Part shown: one piece after another, positions 7,560 to 16,967 of the stretch
How positions within the stretch are numbered: the first letter of the stretch is position 1
Layout of the letters: each line of letters starts with the position of its first letter
Source of the DNA: Kitasatospora albolonga
Lineage (GTDB): Bacteria > Actinomycetota > Actinomycetes > Streptomycetales > Streptomycetaceae
Direction: 5' to 3'
Assembly (NCBI GenBank): GCA_002082585.1
Contig: CP020563.1
Coordinates: forward strand, 4,644,001-4,708,000
DNA: 64,000 nucleotides
Translations under genes and position numbers: made by a program
Notes under the pieces: model-generated
Told to the model about the DNA's origin: nothing
The model's database searches: none
What the model saw: only the letters and a program-made list of their open reading frames with translations

Positions 7560-8291
7560 ATGACCGCATCCGAACCCCCGTCGCCGCCGGACTTCCTGCG
7601 CGCCACCCGCCGCTCGTACGACGCCATCGCCGGTGAGTACGCGCGGTGGACCCGCGACGAACTCGCCGCCAAGCCCCTGGAGCGCGGGCTGCTGGCAGTC
7701 TTCGCCGAACGCGCGGCGGCGGACGGCGGCGGGCTTCCGGTGGCCGACGTCGGCTGCGGAACGGGCCGGGTCACCGCCCATCTGCACGGACTCGGCCTCG
7801 GTCTCGACGTGTTCGGGATCGACCTCGCCCCGCAGATGCTGGCCGAGGCGCGGAAGGAGCACCCGGGGCTGCGCTTCGAGGAGGGCTCCATGCTCGGCCT
7901 CGGCCTGCCGGACGCGTCGCTGGGCGGGCTGCTCGCCTGGTACTCGACCATCCACGTACCGGACGAGGAACTGCCGCGCGTCTTCGCGGAGTTCCACCGT
8001 GTGCTGGCCCCGGGAGCCCCCGTACAGCTCGGCTTCCAGATCGGCGACGAGCCGTTGCGTATGACGGAGGCGCTGGGCCGGGACGTCTCGCTCGTCTTCC
8101 ACCGGCGGCAGCCGGAGCGCGTGGCCGAACTGCTGCGGGACGCGGGCCTGGAGGTCCGGTCCCGGGTGTGGCGGGAGCGGGAGACGGACGGGCCGTTCCC
8201 GGAGCGGACGCCGCAGGGGTTCGTCCTGGCGCGGAGGCCGGTTGTCAGTGGTGGCTGTGAGGATGGGGACATCGGCACAGCGGGTGTGTGA
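7560..8291 (+). CDS. SAM-dependent class I methyltransferase
   Basis: 243 residues from the ATG at 7560. The SAM-binding motif I is PVADVGCGTGRVTAHL, followed by GIDLAPQMLAEARK (acidic loop) and GLLAWYSTIHVPDEELPRVF, the usual post-II region of the Methyltransf_11/25 group. N-terminal RRSYDAIAGEYARW is the conserved opening helix of this group. The C-terminus ends in an atypical tail (GGCEDGDIGTAGV). The substrate is not predictable. It is separated from the preceding gene by a terminator, so it is probably its own unit. Confidence 0.9.
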   Translation: MTASEPPSPPDFLRATRRSYDAIAGEYARWTRDELAAKPLERGLLAVFAERAAADGGGLPVADVGCGTGRVTAHLHGLGLGLDVFGIDLAPQMLAEARKEHPGLRFEEGSMLGLGLPDASLGGLLAWYSTIHVPDEELPRVFAEFHRVLAPGAPVQLGFQIGDEPLRMTEALGRDVSLVFHRRQPERVAELLRDAGLEVRSRVWRERETDGPFPERTPQGFVLARRPVVSGGCEDGDIGTAGV

Positions 8292-8340
8292 GCGCAGTGG
8301 CTGAGTGCATGGACTGAGCACAGGAACTGAGGGGGACGCC

Positions 8341-8754
8341 ATGGGCGCCTGGGACATCGGCCACTTCGACAACGACACCGCCGCCGACTTCGGCGGGCGG
8401 GTGGACGACGCGGAGCCGGAGAAGAAGGCGGACGTGCTCCGGGCGGTCCTGACGGCCGCCGCCGAGACCGCCCCGCAGGACTATCTGGACGAGGGCGAGG
8501 AAGCGGTGGCCGCTGCCGCGCTGGTTGCCGCCCAGTGCCCCGGCGGCGAGCCCGTCACCACCGCGTACGGCCCCAAGGACCCGATCCCGCCGCTCCCGGC
8601 CGACCTGCGCCCGCTGGCCGTCCGCGCCCTGGACCGCCTCACCGGCCCGAACGCGGAGCCGCTGGACCTGTGGGCCGAGGGCGGGGCGGAGGCGGAGTGG
8701 CTGGCGGGGATAGCCGCCCTGCGCGCGGTGCTGGCGGCGGCCCCGGGGGAGTGA
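8341..8754 (+). CDS. DUF4259 domain protein
   Basis: 137 residues starting MGAWDIGHFDNDTAADFGGR after a GAGGGGGAC site. The opening G-x-W-x-x-G-x-F-x-N-D-x-A motif is diagnostic for DUF4259, a small family common in Streptomyces and of unknown function. The remainder is helical and acidic. An in-frame ATG 36 bp upstream gives an extra head without family support. The gene is followed by a 51-bp direct repeat. Confidence 0.85.
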   Translation: MGAWDIGHFDNDTAADFGGRVDDAEPEKKADVLRAVLTAAAETAPQDYLDEGEEAVAAAALVAAQCPGGEPVTTAYGPKDPIPPLPADLRPLAVRALDRLTGPNAEPLDLWAEGGAEAEWLAGIAALRAVLAAAPGE

Positions 8755-8776
8755 GGGTGGCGGGGCCCGGTCACCC

Positions 8777-8872
8777 GGTCACCCGGTGTCCGCGGGGCTC
8801 GCGGTGTCGGCGGGGTCCGTGGGTTCTGGTCACCCGGGTCCGTGGGGCTCGCGGCGTCGGTGGGGCCCGGTC
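8777..8872. repeat. Two diverged ~50-bp direct repeats
   Basis: A segment starting GGTCACCCGG at 8777 and again at 8828 continues in both copies through GTCCG(C/T)GGGGCTCGCGG and (T/C)GTCGG(C/T)GGGG. The period is 51 bp. The second copy ends at the stop codon of the decayed DUF664 gene. Confidence 0.7.
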
Positions 8873-9068
8873 ACTCCCTGCCCGGGTAGCGGCCCACCGC
8901 GCCGTCGATCAGTTCGCGCACGATGTCCATGTGCCCGGCGTGCCGGACCGTGTCCCCCAGCATGTGGATGAGCACCCACCGCATCGACACCACCCGGCCG
9001 TCCCACGCGGTGCCCGTCGTCTCCAGGTCCGTCGCCCGGATCGAGGCGTCGGCCGCCGCGCGGGCGCA
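8871..9068 (-). pseudogene. C-terminal remnant of a DinB/DUF664-family protein
   Basis: On the minus strand the frame ending at the TGA of 8871-8873 reads AAADASIRATDLETTG, then GRVVSMRWVLIHMLGDTVRH and AGHMDIVRELIDGAVGRY. The W-V-L-I-H-M...H-A-G-H-M-D-x-x-R-E-x-I-D-G string is the conserved C-terminal helix of DUF664 (DinB-like, mycothiol-dependent) proteins, which normally run to about 165 residues with N-terminal metal-binding histidines. Here only about 65 residues exist; upstream the Uma2 gene begins its own 3' end at 9107. No start or N-terminal half is seen nearby, so the gene is truncated. Confidence 0.7.
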
Positions 9069-9106
9069 TGGGTCCGCACCCTAGTGGTCGGCCCCCGCGT
9101 CTGTCC

Positions 9107-9718
9107 TCAGCGTTTGGTGCGGCCCGCGCGCACGATCTCCTCCACGTCCAGGGCGAGTTCGGCGCCGATGGAGGCGGGCAGCGGGGCCTCCTGCCCGGGG
9201 GCGTACACCTCGTGGCGGTCGTAGCCGCCGGGCAGCGGCTCCGTCAGGACGTGGACCCGGCCGTGCTTGCGGTCAACGATCACGTAGACCGGGATCTTGG
9301 CCTGGGCGTAGGCGGTGACCTTGTGGCGCAGGTCGTTCTGGTAGTTCCCGGAGGTGACCTCCAGGACGAGGCGGAAGCAGGCGGGGTCGTAGCAGTTGTT
9401 CTCGATCAGGTGGTCGTCGAGGTCGGCGTCGACGATCGCCAGGTCGGGGATCGCGTAGTCCTCGGGGCCGCCGGGGAGCCAGAGGCCGATGCCTTGGAGG
9501 ACTTCGGTCTCCCCGTCGTCGAGCCCGGCGGCGATGAAGGGCCGCATGAGCTTGGTGAGCGCCCGGGCGTGCGGGCCGTCCGGGGGTGGTGCCACGGTGA
9601 TGACGCCTCCGATGATCTCGACGCGATGCCCCGGAAGCTGCTCCATGAGACGGTTGGCCGTTTCGAGCAGCGTCTCCGGCTCATCGTCACAGGGGTGCTC
9701 GACTGCTGCTGCAGGCAT
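9107..9718 (-). CDS. Uma2-family (PD-(D/E)XK fold) protein
   Basis: 203 residues from the ATG at 9718, chosen because AGGAGG lies 7 nt upstream; a longer frame to 9832 exists but passes through the terminator region. The nuclease-like core is visible: EIIGGVITVAPPPDGPHARA, then PDLAIVDADL, LVLEVTSGN and KIPVYVIVDRKHGRVHVLT, matching the D...ExK arrangement of Uma2 proteins, which are abundant in Streptomyces and cyanobacteria. Nuclease activity has rarely been demonstrated. Single gene, downstream of serC on the same strand but separated by a strong hairpin. Confidence 0.87.
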   Translation of the reverse strand: MPAAAVEHPCDDEPETLLETANRLMEQLPGHRVEIIGGVITVAPPPDGPHARALTKLMRPFIAAGLDDGETEVLQGIGLWLPGGPEDYAIPDLAIVDADLDDHLIENNCYDPACFRLVLEVTSGNYQNDLRHKVTAYAQAKIPVYVIVDRKHGRVHVLTEPLPGGYDRHEVYAPGQEAPLPASIGAELALDVEEIVRAGRTKR

Positions 9719-9820
9719 TGCGGGCCTCCTGGAATGGGCTGGTGTCGAGAGCGTCATCGTAGGGCGGGACAGCCGAGGATCGCGCTTCTGGCATATGCCG
9801 CCCGATCGAGCGAAGCAGAA

Positions 9821-9852
9821 ACGGCCCGGCACCCCACGGGGTGCCGGGCCGT
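9821..9852. terminator. Strong hairpin after serC
   Basis: ACGGCCCGGCACCCC (9821-9835) is the exact reverse complement of 9838-9852; the 15-bp stem would open slightly to form its loop. It lies 29 bp beyond the serC stop and upstream of the Uma2 ribosome site, so it separates the two minus-strand units. Confidence 0.75.
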
Positions 9853-9880
9853 CTCCGTACAGCCGTACGAACAGGGAGGG

Positions 9881-12320
<2,440 letters not shown>

Positions 12321-12324
<4 letters not shown>

Positions 12325-13697
12325 GCGGAGCCTCCGAAGCTTCCGGGTCTGCCGAGGGCGGGCGTGGGCGTGAAGAGCACCGGCAGGTCGGTCAGGCCGC
12401 GCAGCCAGGGCGAGGGGCGGCGGGTGAGCTGCTCGGCGGGGACGGCGAGGTCCACGTCCGGCAGCCGGTCGAGCAGGACCTCGATACCGGTACGGGCGAT
12501 GACCTCGGCGGTCTCCTGGGCCGGGAACGGGCAGCGGTGCTCGCCGTGGCCGAAGGAGAGGAAGGCGTTGTTGCCGCCGGTCAGCGCCGAGCCGTCGGTC
12601 CGCACCTGCGGGTCGCCGTTGGCGGCGGCCAGACCGAGGAGCAGCAGATCGCCGGCGCGGATGTGCCTGCCGCCGAGGTGGGTGTCGCGGGAGGCCCAGC
12701 GGCCCGCCACGTTCTGCGTCGGGGTGTCCTCCCAGAGGACCTCGTTCATGGCCTCCGCGACGCTGTGCCGGCCGCCCGAGAGCGAGGCGGCGAACCGGTC
12801 GTCGGTGAGCATCAGGCGCAGGGAGTTGCCCATCCAGTCGGCGGTGGGCTGGTGCCCGGCCGCCATCATCACCATGAGGTCCTGGGCGACCTCCTCGTCG
12901 GTGAAGCCGCCCGTGTCCGCGATCATCCGGCTGGCCACGTCGTCACCGGGCTCGGCGTGCTTGTCGGCCAGCAGCCGGAACATCGAGGTGGCCAGGTGCT
13001 GCTGTCCGGCGAGCGCCCGCTCCCGGCCGTCGATCATGTCGTTGATCGCGCCGACCAGGGGGTACGCCTCCTCGTCGGAGAAGCCGTAGATCCTGGCCAG
13101 GACCAGGGCGGGGAGCAGTTTGGCGTACTCCGCGATGATGTCGACCGAGCCCTTGGTGCAGAACCGGTCGATCAGCTCGTCCGCGAACTCCTCCGCGTAC
13201 CGCTTCAGGGAGAACGGGTCGACGCCCTCCAGCGCGTTGCTGATCATCATCGCGCGGACGCCGTGGCGCTCGCCGACCGTGTAGAGGATCGAGGGCTGCC
13301 TGCGCCCGATCATCGGCAGCAGCGGCCAGTCGTCGGGGATGCGGTCCCACTGGTTCCACAGCTCGGAGTCGCGGCTGAAGAGGACCGGGTCGCCGGTGAC
13401 CTGGTGCAGCTCGCGGTAGCCGAGGACGAGCCAGGCGGGCACGTCCCCGTCCAGGACGACCGGGGCGACGGCGCCGTGGTCGCGCCGCATGTCCCGGTAG
13501 AGCTGGACGGGGTCGCTCTGGAAGCGGGGGCCGGAGAGCGGGACGGACCCGTGGGTGACGGGGCAGCCGGAGGCGATGGTTCCGGAGGGGCCGGTGGGGC
13601 TGGAGGTGCCAGTGGTGCCAGTGGTGCCTATGGGGCCGGTGGGTCCGGAGGTGCCAGTGGTGCTTATGGGGCCGGAAGGGCCGGTGGTCGTGGTCAC
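12321..13697 (-). CDS. CYP157-like cytochrome P450 lacking the ExxR arginine
   Basis: 458 residues from a GTG at 13697 that overlaps the CvnD stop (GTGA). The first about 45 residues are a Gly/Pro/Thr/Ser repeat (TTGTSGPTGPIGTTG type). The K-helix reads AVAEAMNEVLWEDTPTQ: the glutamate is followed by V-L-W, so tryptophan replaces the arginine of the nearly universal ExxR motif. The CYP157 family is known for this departure. The I-helix is AAGHQPTADWMGNSLRL instead of AGxxT-T, and the heme loop is FGHGEHRCPFPAQE with the cysteine in place. Likely electron partner or regulatory heme protein of the conservon. Confidence 0.9.
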
Positions 13698-14338
13698 GGG
13701 GCGGGCTCCGGGGTCGGGCCGGCCGCCGCCAGTGCCGCCTCGGGGGCGTGCAGACGGGCGGCGGAGAGCGCGGCGAGGTGCTCGACGAGCGTGATGAGCA
13801 CGTACTTGCTGGAGGACCGGTCGCGCGCGTCGCACTCCACCAGCGGTACGTCGTCCGAGAGGTCCAGCGCCTCACGGATCTGCTGCTCGCTGTGGAGCGG
13901 GCCGCCGAAGTCGTTGCACGCCACGATGAACGGCGTGCCGTGGTGCTCCAGGCGGTCGATGGCGTACCAGGAGTCGGCGAGCCGGCGGGTGTCCACCAGG
14001 ACGACCGCGCCGAGCGTGCCGGAGAACAGCCGGTCCCACAGGAACCAGAACCGCTCCTGTCCGGGCGCGCCGAAGAGGTACAGCACCGAGCGTGCGTCGA
14101 GCGTGATGCGGCCGAAGTCGAACGCCACGGTGGTGGACGTCTTGGCCTGTACGCCGTCGAGGTGGTCGACGGCCTCGCCCGCGCGGGTCATCGTCTCCTC
14201 CGTGTTGAGCGGACGGATCTCGCTCACGGATCGGACCATGGTGGTCTTGCCGACGCCGAAGCCCCCGACGACAACGATCTTGAGTCCGTTGTCGGCGGTG
14301 TCGCTCAGGGTGGCGCGGTCAGAGGTTGCGGAGTCCAA
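13694..14338 (-). CDS. cvnD: Conservon small GTPase-like protein (CvnD)
   Basis: 214 residues if it starts at the TTG of 14338; a longer ATG start at 14386 would lie within cvnC and adds an unrelated head. The P-loop is VVVGGFGVGKTTMVRSVSE and the switch-like DxxG position reads LYLFGAPGQERFWFLWDRL; the NKxD-type position is VACNDFGG. This is the atypical Ras-like ATP/GTP-binding protein of conservons, thought to cycle on the membrane with CvnA-C. It overlaps cvnC upstream and the CYP157-like gene downstream. Confidence 0.9.
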   Translation of the reverse strand: MDSATSDRATLSDTADNGLKIVVVGGFGVGKTTMVRSVSEIRPLNTEETMTRAGEAVDHLDGVQAKTSTTVAFDFGRITLDARSVLYLFGAPGQERFWFLWDRLFSGTLGAVVLVDTRRLADSWYAIDRLEHHGTPFIVACNDFGGPLHSEQQIREALDLSDDVPLVECDARDRSSSKYVLITLVEHLAALSAARLHAPEAALAAAGPTPEPAP

Positions 14339-14690
14339 CGAGCACCTGTTCCAGGATGTCGGGGTCGGGGAGCCGGTCCGCGACACGGGCGGTACGGGGG
14401 TGGCGGGCGCTGATCCGGCCGGTGTCCAGCAGGTCGCACAGCATGATGCGGACGATGCTGACCGGCAGGTTCAGGCTCGCGGCGATCTCGACGACGGCGG
14501 CGGGGCCCTGGCACATCCGCAGGATCGCGACGTGCTCCGACTGCATGCCGGGGGACGGGTCGCACTCGGCGACGACCAGGGTCACCAGGTCGAAGGCGGC
14601 CGAGTCGGACCGGCTGCGGCCCCCGGTGAGGGTGTACAGCCGGTCCGGATCGTCGTCGCGGCCCGGCCGGGGGCGGGGCGCCGTCGTCAT
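14319..14690 (-). CDS. cvnC: Conservon DUF742 protein (CvnC)
   Basis: 123 residues with the DUF742 winged-helix pattern: RLYTLTGGRSRSD, AAFDLVTLVVAE, HVAILRMCQGPAAVVEIAAS, LNLPVSIVRIMLCDLLDTG. DUF742 proteins are the third conserved member of conservons and contact CvnA, CvnB and CvnD in interaction studies of such systems. Start ATG overlaps the cvnB stop by 4 bp; its own 3' end overlaps cvnD. Confidence 0.93.
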   Translation of the reverse strand: MTTAPRPRPGRDDDPDRLYTLTGGRSRSDSAAFDLVTLVVAECDPSPGMQSEHVAILRMCQGPAAVVEIAASLNLPVSIVRIMLCDLLDTGRISARHPRTARVADRLPDPDILEQVLVGLRNL

Positions 14691-15109
14691 ACGGCCGCGC
14701 TCTCGGCCGCGGGCGAGCGCGGCGGGGCGACCAGGTGTTCGCCGAGCTGCTCGACGAGCTCGCTCATGTTGTGGCCCACCAGGCCCACGTCGGACTCCTC
14801 GTCGGCGACGACGGCCAGATGGGCACCGGCGCCCGCCTCGACGATGAACAGCACGCCGCCGTAGAACTCGGCCATCGCGGACCGTACGCCGCCGGTGCCG
14901 TCACCGAACTCGATGGACGCGCCGTGCGAGAGGCTCTGGATTCCGGCGGAGATCGCGGCCAGCTGGTCGGCCTGGTCGACCGAGAGCTCGGGGGTGCGGC
15001 ACAGCTTGAGGCCGTCGCGGGACAGGACGAGGGCGTGGCGGGTGCCGGGGGTGCGGTCGAGCAGCCCCTCCAGCAGCCAGTTGAGCTTCTCGTCGGTGGT
15101 CGCGGTCAT
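14687..15109 (-). CDS. cvnB: Conservon roadblock/LC7 protein (CvnB)
   Basis: 140 residues of the roadblock/LC7 (MglB-like) fold: LNWLLEGLLDRTPGTRHALV, SRDGLKLCRTPELSVDQADQ, GAHLAVVADEESDVGLVGHN. This fold modulates small GTPases, here presumably CvnD. Coupled on both sides by ATGA overlaps. Confidence 0.94.
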   Translation of the reverse strand: MTATTDEKLNWLLEGLLDRTPGTRHALVLSRDGLKLCRTPELSVDQADQLAAISAGIQSLSHGASIEFGDGTGGVRSAMAEFYGGVLFIVEAGAGAHLAVVADEESDVGLVGHNMSELVEQLGEHLVAPPRSPAAESAAV

Positions 15110-16683
15110 CGGGTGTTGCCTTCCGGGTGCGGGGAGTTGGCACGTACCGCCCGGCTGAAGGTGCTGAAGCGCGCAGCCTGGACCTTCGGGTCGGTGGTAC
15201 GGGCCTGGGGGGTGTCGGCTCCGCCGGGGGTGGCGTGGCCGGTACGGGCTTCGGCGGCGGCCAGGGTGCGGCCGCGGCGGCGCTTGGGCAGGCCGCTCTC
15301 GCCGAACGCGGGGACGTTGCCGGTGGTTTCGGAGGCCGACTCCGCCGCCGGGGCCGGGGCGCCGCCGGAGGTCCCGTTCTCGGTGGTGGACCGGGCCGCG
15401 GGGACGGTGTGGACGTCCGTGTCGGCGCCTTCGGCGGAGGCGTGGGAGGGCTCCGGCTCGGCGGCGGAGGCCGGGGCGGCGGTGGTGTCCGGGGCCGTGG
15501 CGCTGTCCGTCGGCGCGGCGGCGGTCGACAGGGCGGCGGCCGGGCCCGGGGCCGGGGCGGTCGTGCGCGAGATGAGGTCCTGCGGGAGCATCATCAGCGC
15601 GCCGGTACCGCCGCGCGCGGAGGGCCGGAAGGAGACGGTCAGGCCGTGTTTACGGGCCAGCCGGCCGACGACGGCAAGACCGAGCCGGGTACCGGAGAGG
15701 TTGGTCAGGTCCTGGTGGTCGGCGGAGACGGCCCGCTCGGCGCGGCGCAGCTGCACCTCGCTCATGACCAGGCCGCTGTCCTCGACGGTGATGACGATGC
15801 CCGCCGGGACCTCCTCCACATAGACATGGACCTCGGCGGTGGGCGGCGAGAAGTTGGCCGCGTTGTCCAGGAGCTCGGCGAGCGCGTGCATGACGCCCTC
15901 GGCCGCGTGCCCGGCGATGGCCACATCGCTGGTGGAGTGGAGGCGGACACGCTGGTAGCTGCCGATGCGGCCCATCGCGCCGCGCAGGATCGACTCCATG
16001 ACGATCGGCTTGGCCCACCGCCGCCCGGAACGCGCCCCGGTCAGTACGGCGATGGAGTCCGCGAGCCGCCCCGCCTGGGCGGTGCGGTGGTCCAGGTGGA
16101 GCAGGTCCCCGAGCACGGACTCGTCGGTGTGCCGGTGCTCCATCTCCCGCAGGTCGGCCAGCATGCTGGTGGCCAGGGCCTGCATCCGCCCGGCCGCGTT
16201 GGCGCAGGCCGCGACGGCGGCGGAGCGCTCGGTCTCGGCGCGGGTGGCGCGGGCGGTGAGCCGCTCGACGGAGATGGCGAGGCGGGAGCGCTGGTCGGCG
16301 GCCTCCGCCGCGATCCGCTCGTTCTCGGCGCGGGCCTCGGCGGCGATGCGGGCGGTCTCGGCGGAGGCGGCGGCCTTGATCCTGGCCGTCTCCGCGGTGA
16401 AGCGCTGGGCCTCGGCGGCGGAGGCGGAGACCAGGCGCGAGGTCTCGGAGGTGAACCGCTGGGTGTCGGCGGCCCGCAGGGCGCGCAGGGTGCGCACGGT
16501 CCCCAGGGTGTGGACGGTGACGGCCACGCAGACGCTCAGCAGCACGGCGGCCGCTCCCGCGCCCCAGGCCAGCGGGGTCCGTACCGAATCGGGGGCCGAG
16601 GCCACGGCCCACAGAGTCAGCGTGCCGGTGACGGCTGCCGAGATCAGCAGGGCGAGTGCGGTGGGCCGGTGTGAGGGGCGCAA
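15106..16683 (-). CDS. cvnA: Conservon sensor histidine kinase-like protein (CvnA)
   Basis: 525 residues. Two transmembrane helices (LALLISAAVTGTLTLWAVAS and AGAAAVLLSVCVAVTVHTL) occupy residues 8-60, followed by about 100 residues of Ala/Glu/Arg coiled coil with an 11-residue period (SAETARIAAEARAENERIAA). The kinase part has LGDLLHLDHRTAQAGRLADS, the N box HALAELLDNAANFSPP, and the G1 box VEDSGLVMSEVQL; the canonical phospho-acceptor context is modified, as in other conservons. The last about 125 residues are low-complexity Ala/Ser/Thr/Pro. First gene of the operon, 284 bp from the divergent oxidoreductase. Confidence 0.93.
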   Translation of the reverse strand: MRPSHRPTALALLISAAVTGTLTLWAVASAPDSVRTPLAWGAGAAAVLLSVCVAVTVHTLGTVRTLRALRAADTQRFTSETSRLVSASAAEAQRFTAETARIKAAASAETARIAAEARAENERIAAEAADQRSRLAISVERLTARATRAETERSAAVAACANAAGRMQALATSMLADLREMEHRHTDESVLGDLLHLDHRTAQAGRLADSIAVLTGARSGRRWAKPIVMESILRGAMGRIGSYQRVRLHSTSDVAIAGHAAEGVMHALAELLDNAANFSPPTAEVHVYVEEVPAGIVITVEDSGLVMSEVQLRRAERAVSADHQDLTNLSGTRLGLAVVGRLARKHGLTVSFRPSARGGTGALMMLPQDLISRTTAPAPGPAAALSTAAAPTDSATAPDTTAAPASAAEPEPSHASAEGADTDVHTVPAARSTTENGTSGGAPAPAAESASETTGNVPAFGESGLPKRRRGRTLAAAEARTGHATPGGADTPQARTTDPKVQAARFSTFSRAVRANSPHPEGNTR

Positions 16684-16747
16684 TCGGAGTCCTCGGTGGC
16701 GGACGGTGCGGAACGGAGCGGAACAGAGCGGCTGAGCGGAACAACAG

Positions 16748-16783
16748 GTCGAAACAACGGGTCGAAACGACAGGTCGAATCCG
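16748..16783. repeat. 13-bp tandem repeat upstream of the conservon
   Basis: GGTCGAAACAACG (16748), GGTCGAAACGACA (16761) and GGTCGAATCC (16774) repeat with a 13-bp period. Just before, CGGAAC(G/A)GAG recurs with a 10-bp period at about 16708-16742. Both tracts lie between cvnA and its probable promoter. Confidence 0.7.
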
Positions 16784-16850
16784 GACAGTTCATCACGGGA
16801 ATGGGTGTTCGTTACAACTGGAGCCGACAGTTCCTGCTCAAGTCTTGGTC

Positions 16851-16856
16851 ACTATA
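16851..16856 (-). promoter_or_regulatory. Possible -10 element for the conservon
   Basis: Minus-strand TATAGT at 16851-16856 in an AT-richer 60-bp patch about 170 bp before cvnA. No convincing -35 is visible. The patch also holds TTGACG on the plus strand at 16863-16868, which could serve the divergent oxidoreductase. Confidence 0.3.
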
Positions 16857-16967
16857 GGAGAATTGACGTTCTGTTTGGGAAGTTCTTGTGGGCTTTTTTG
16901 TGCACCTTGTGCGCTTTGGTCCGCCCGCATCCCAAGAGTTCATCTGCTCCGGCGGCATCCTGAGCCC

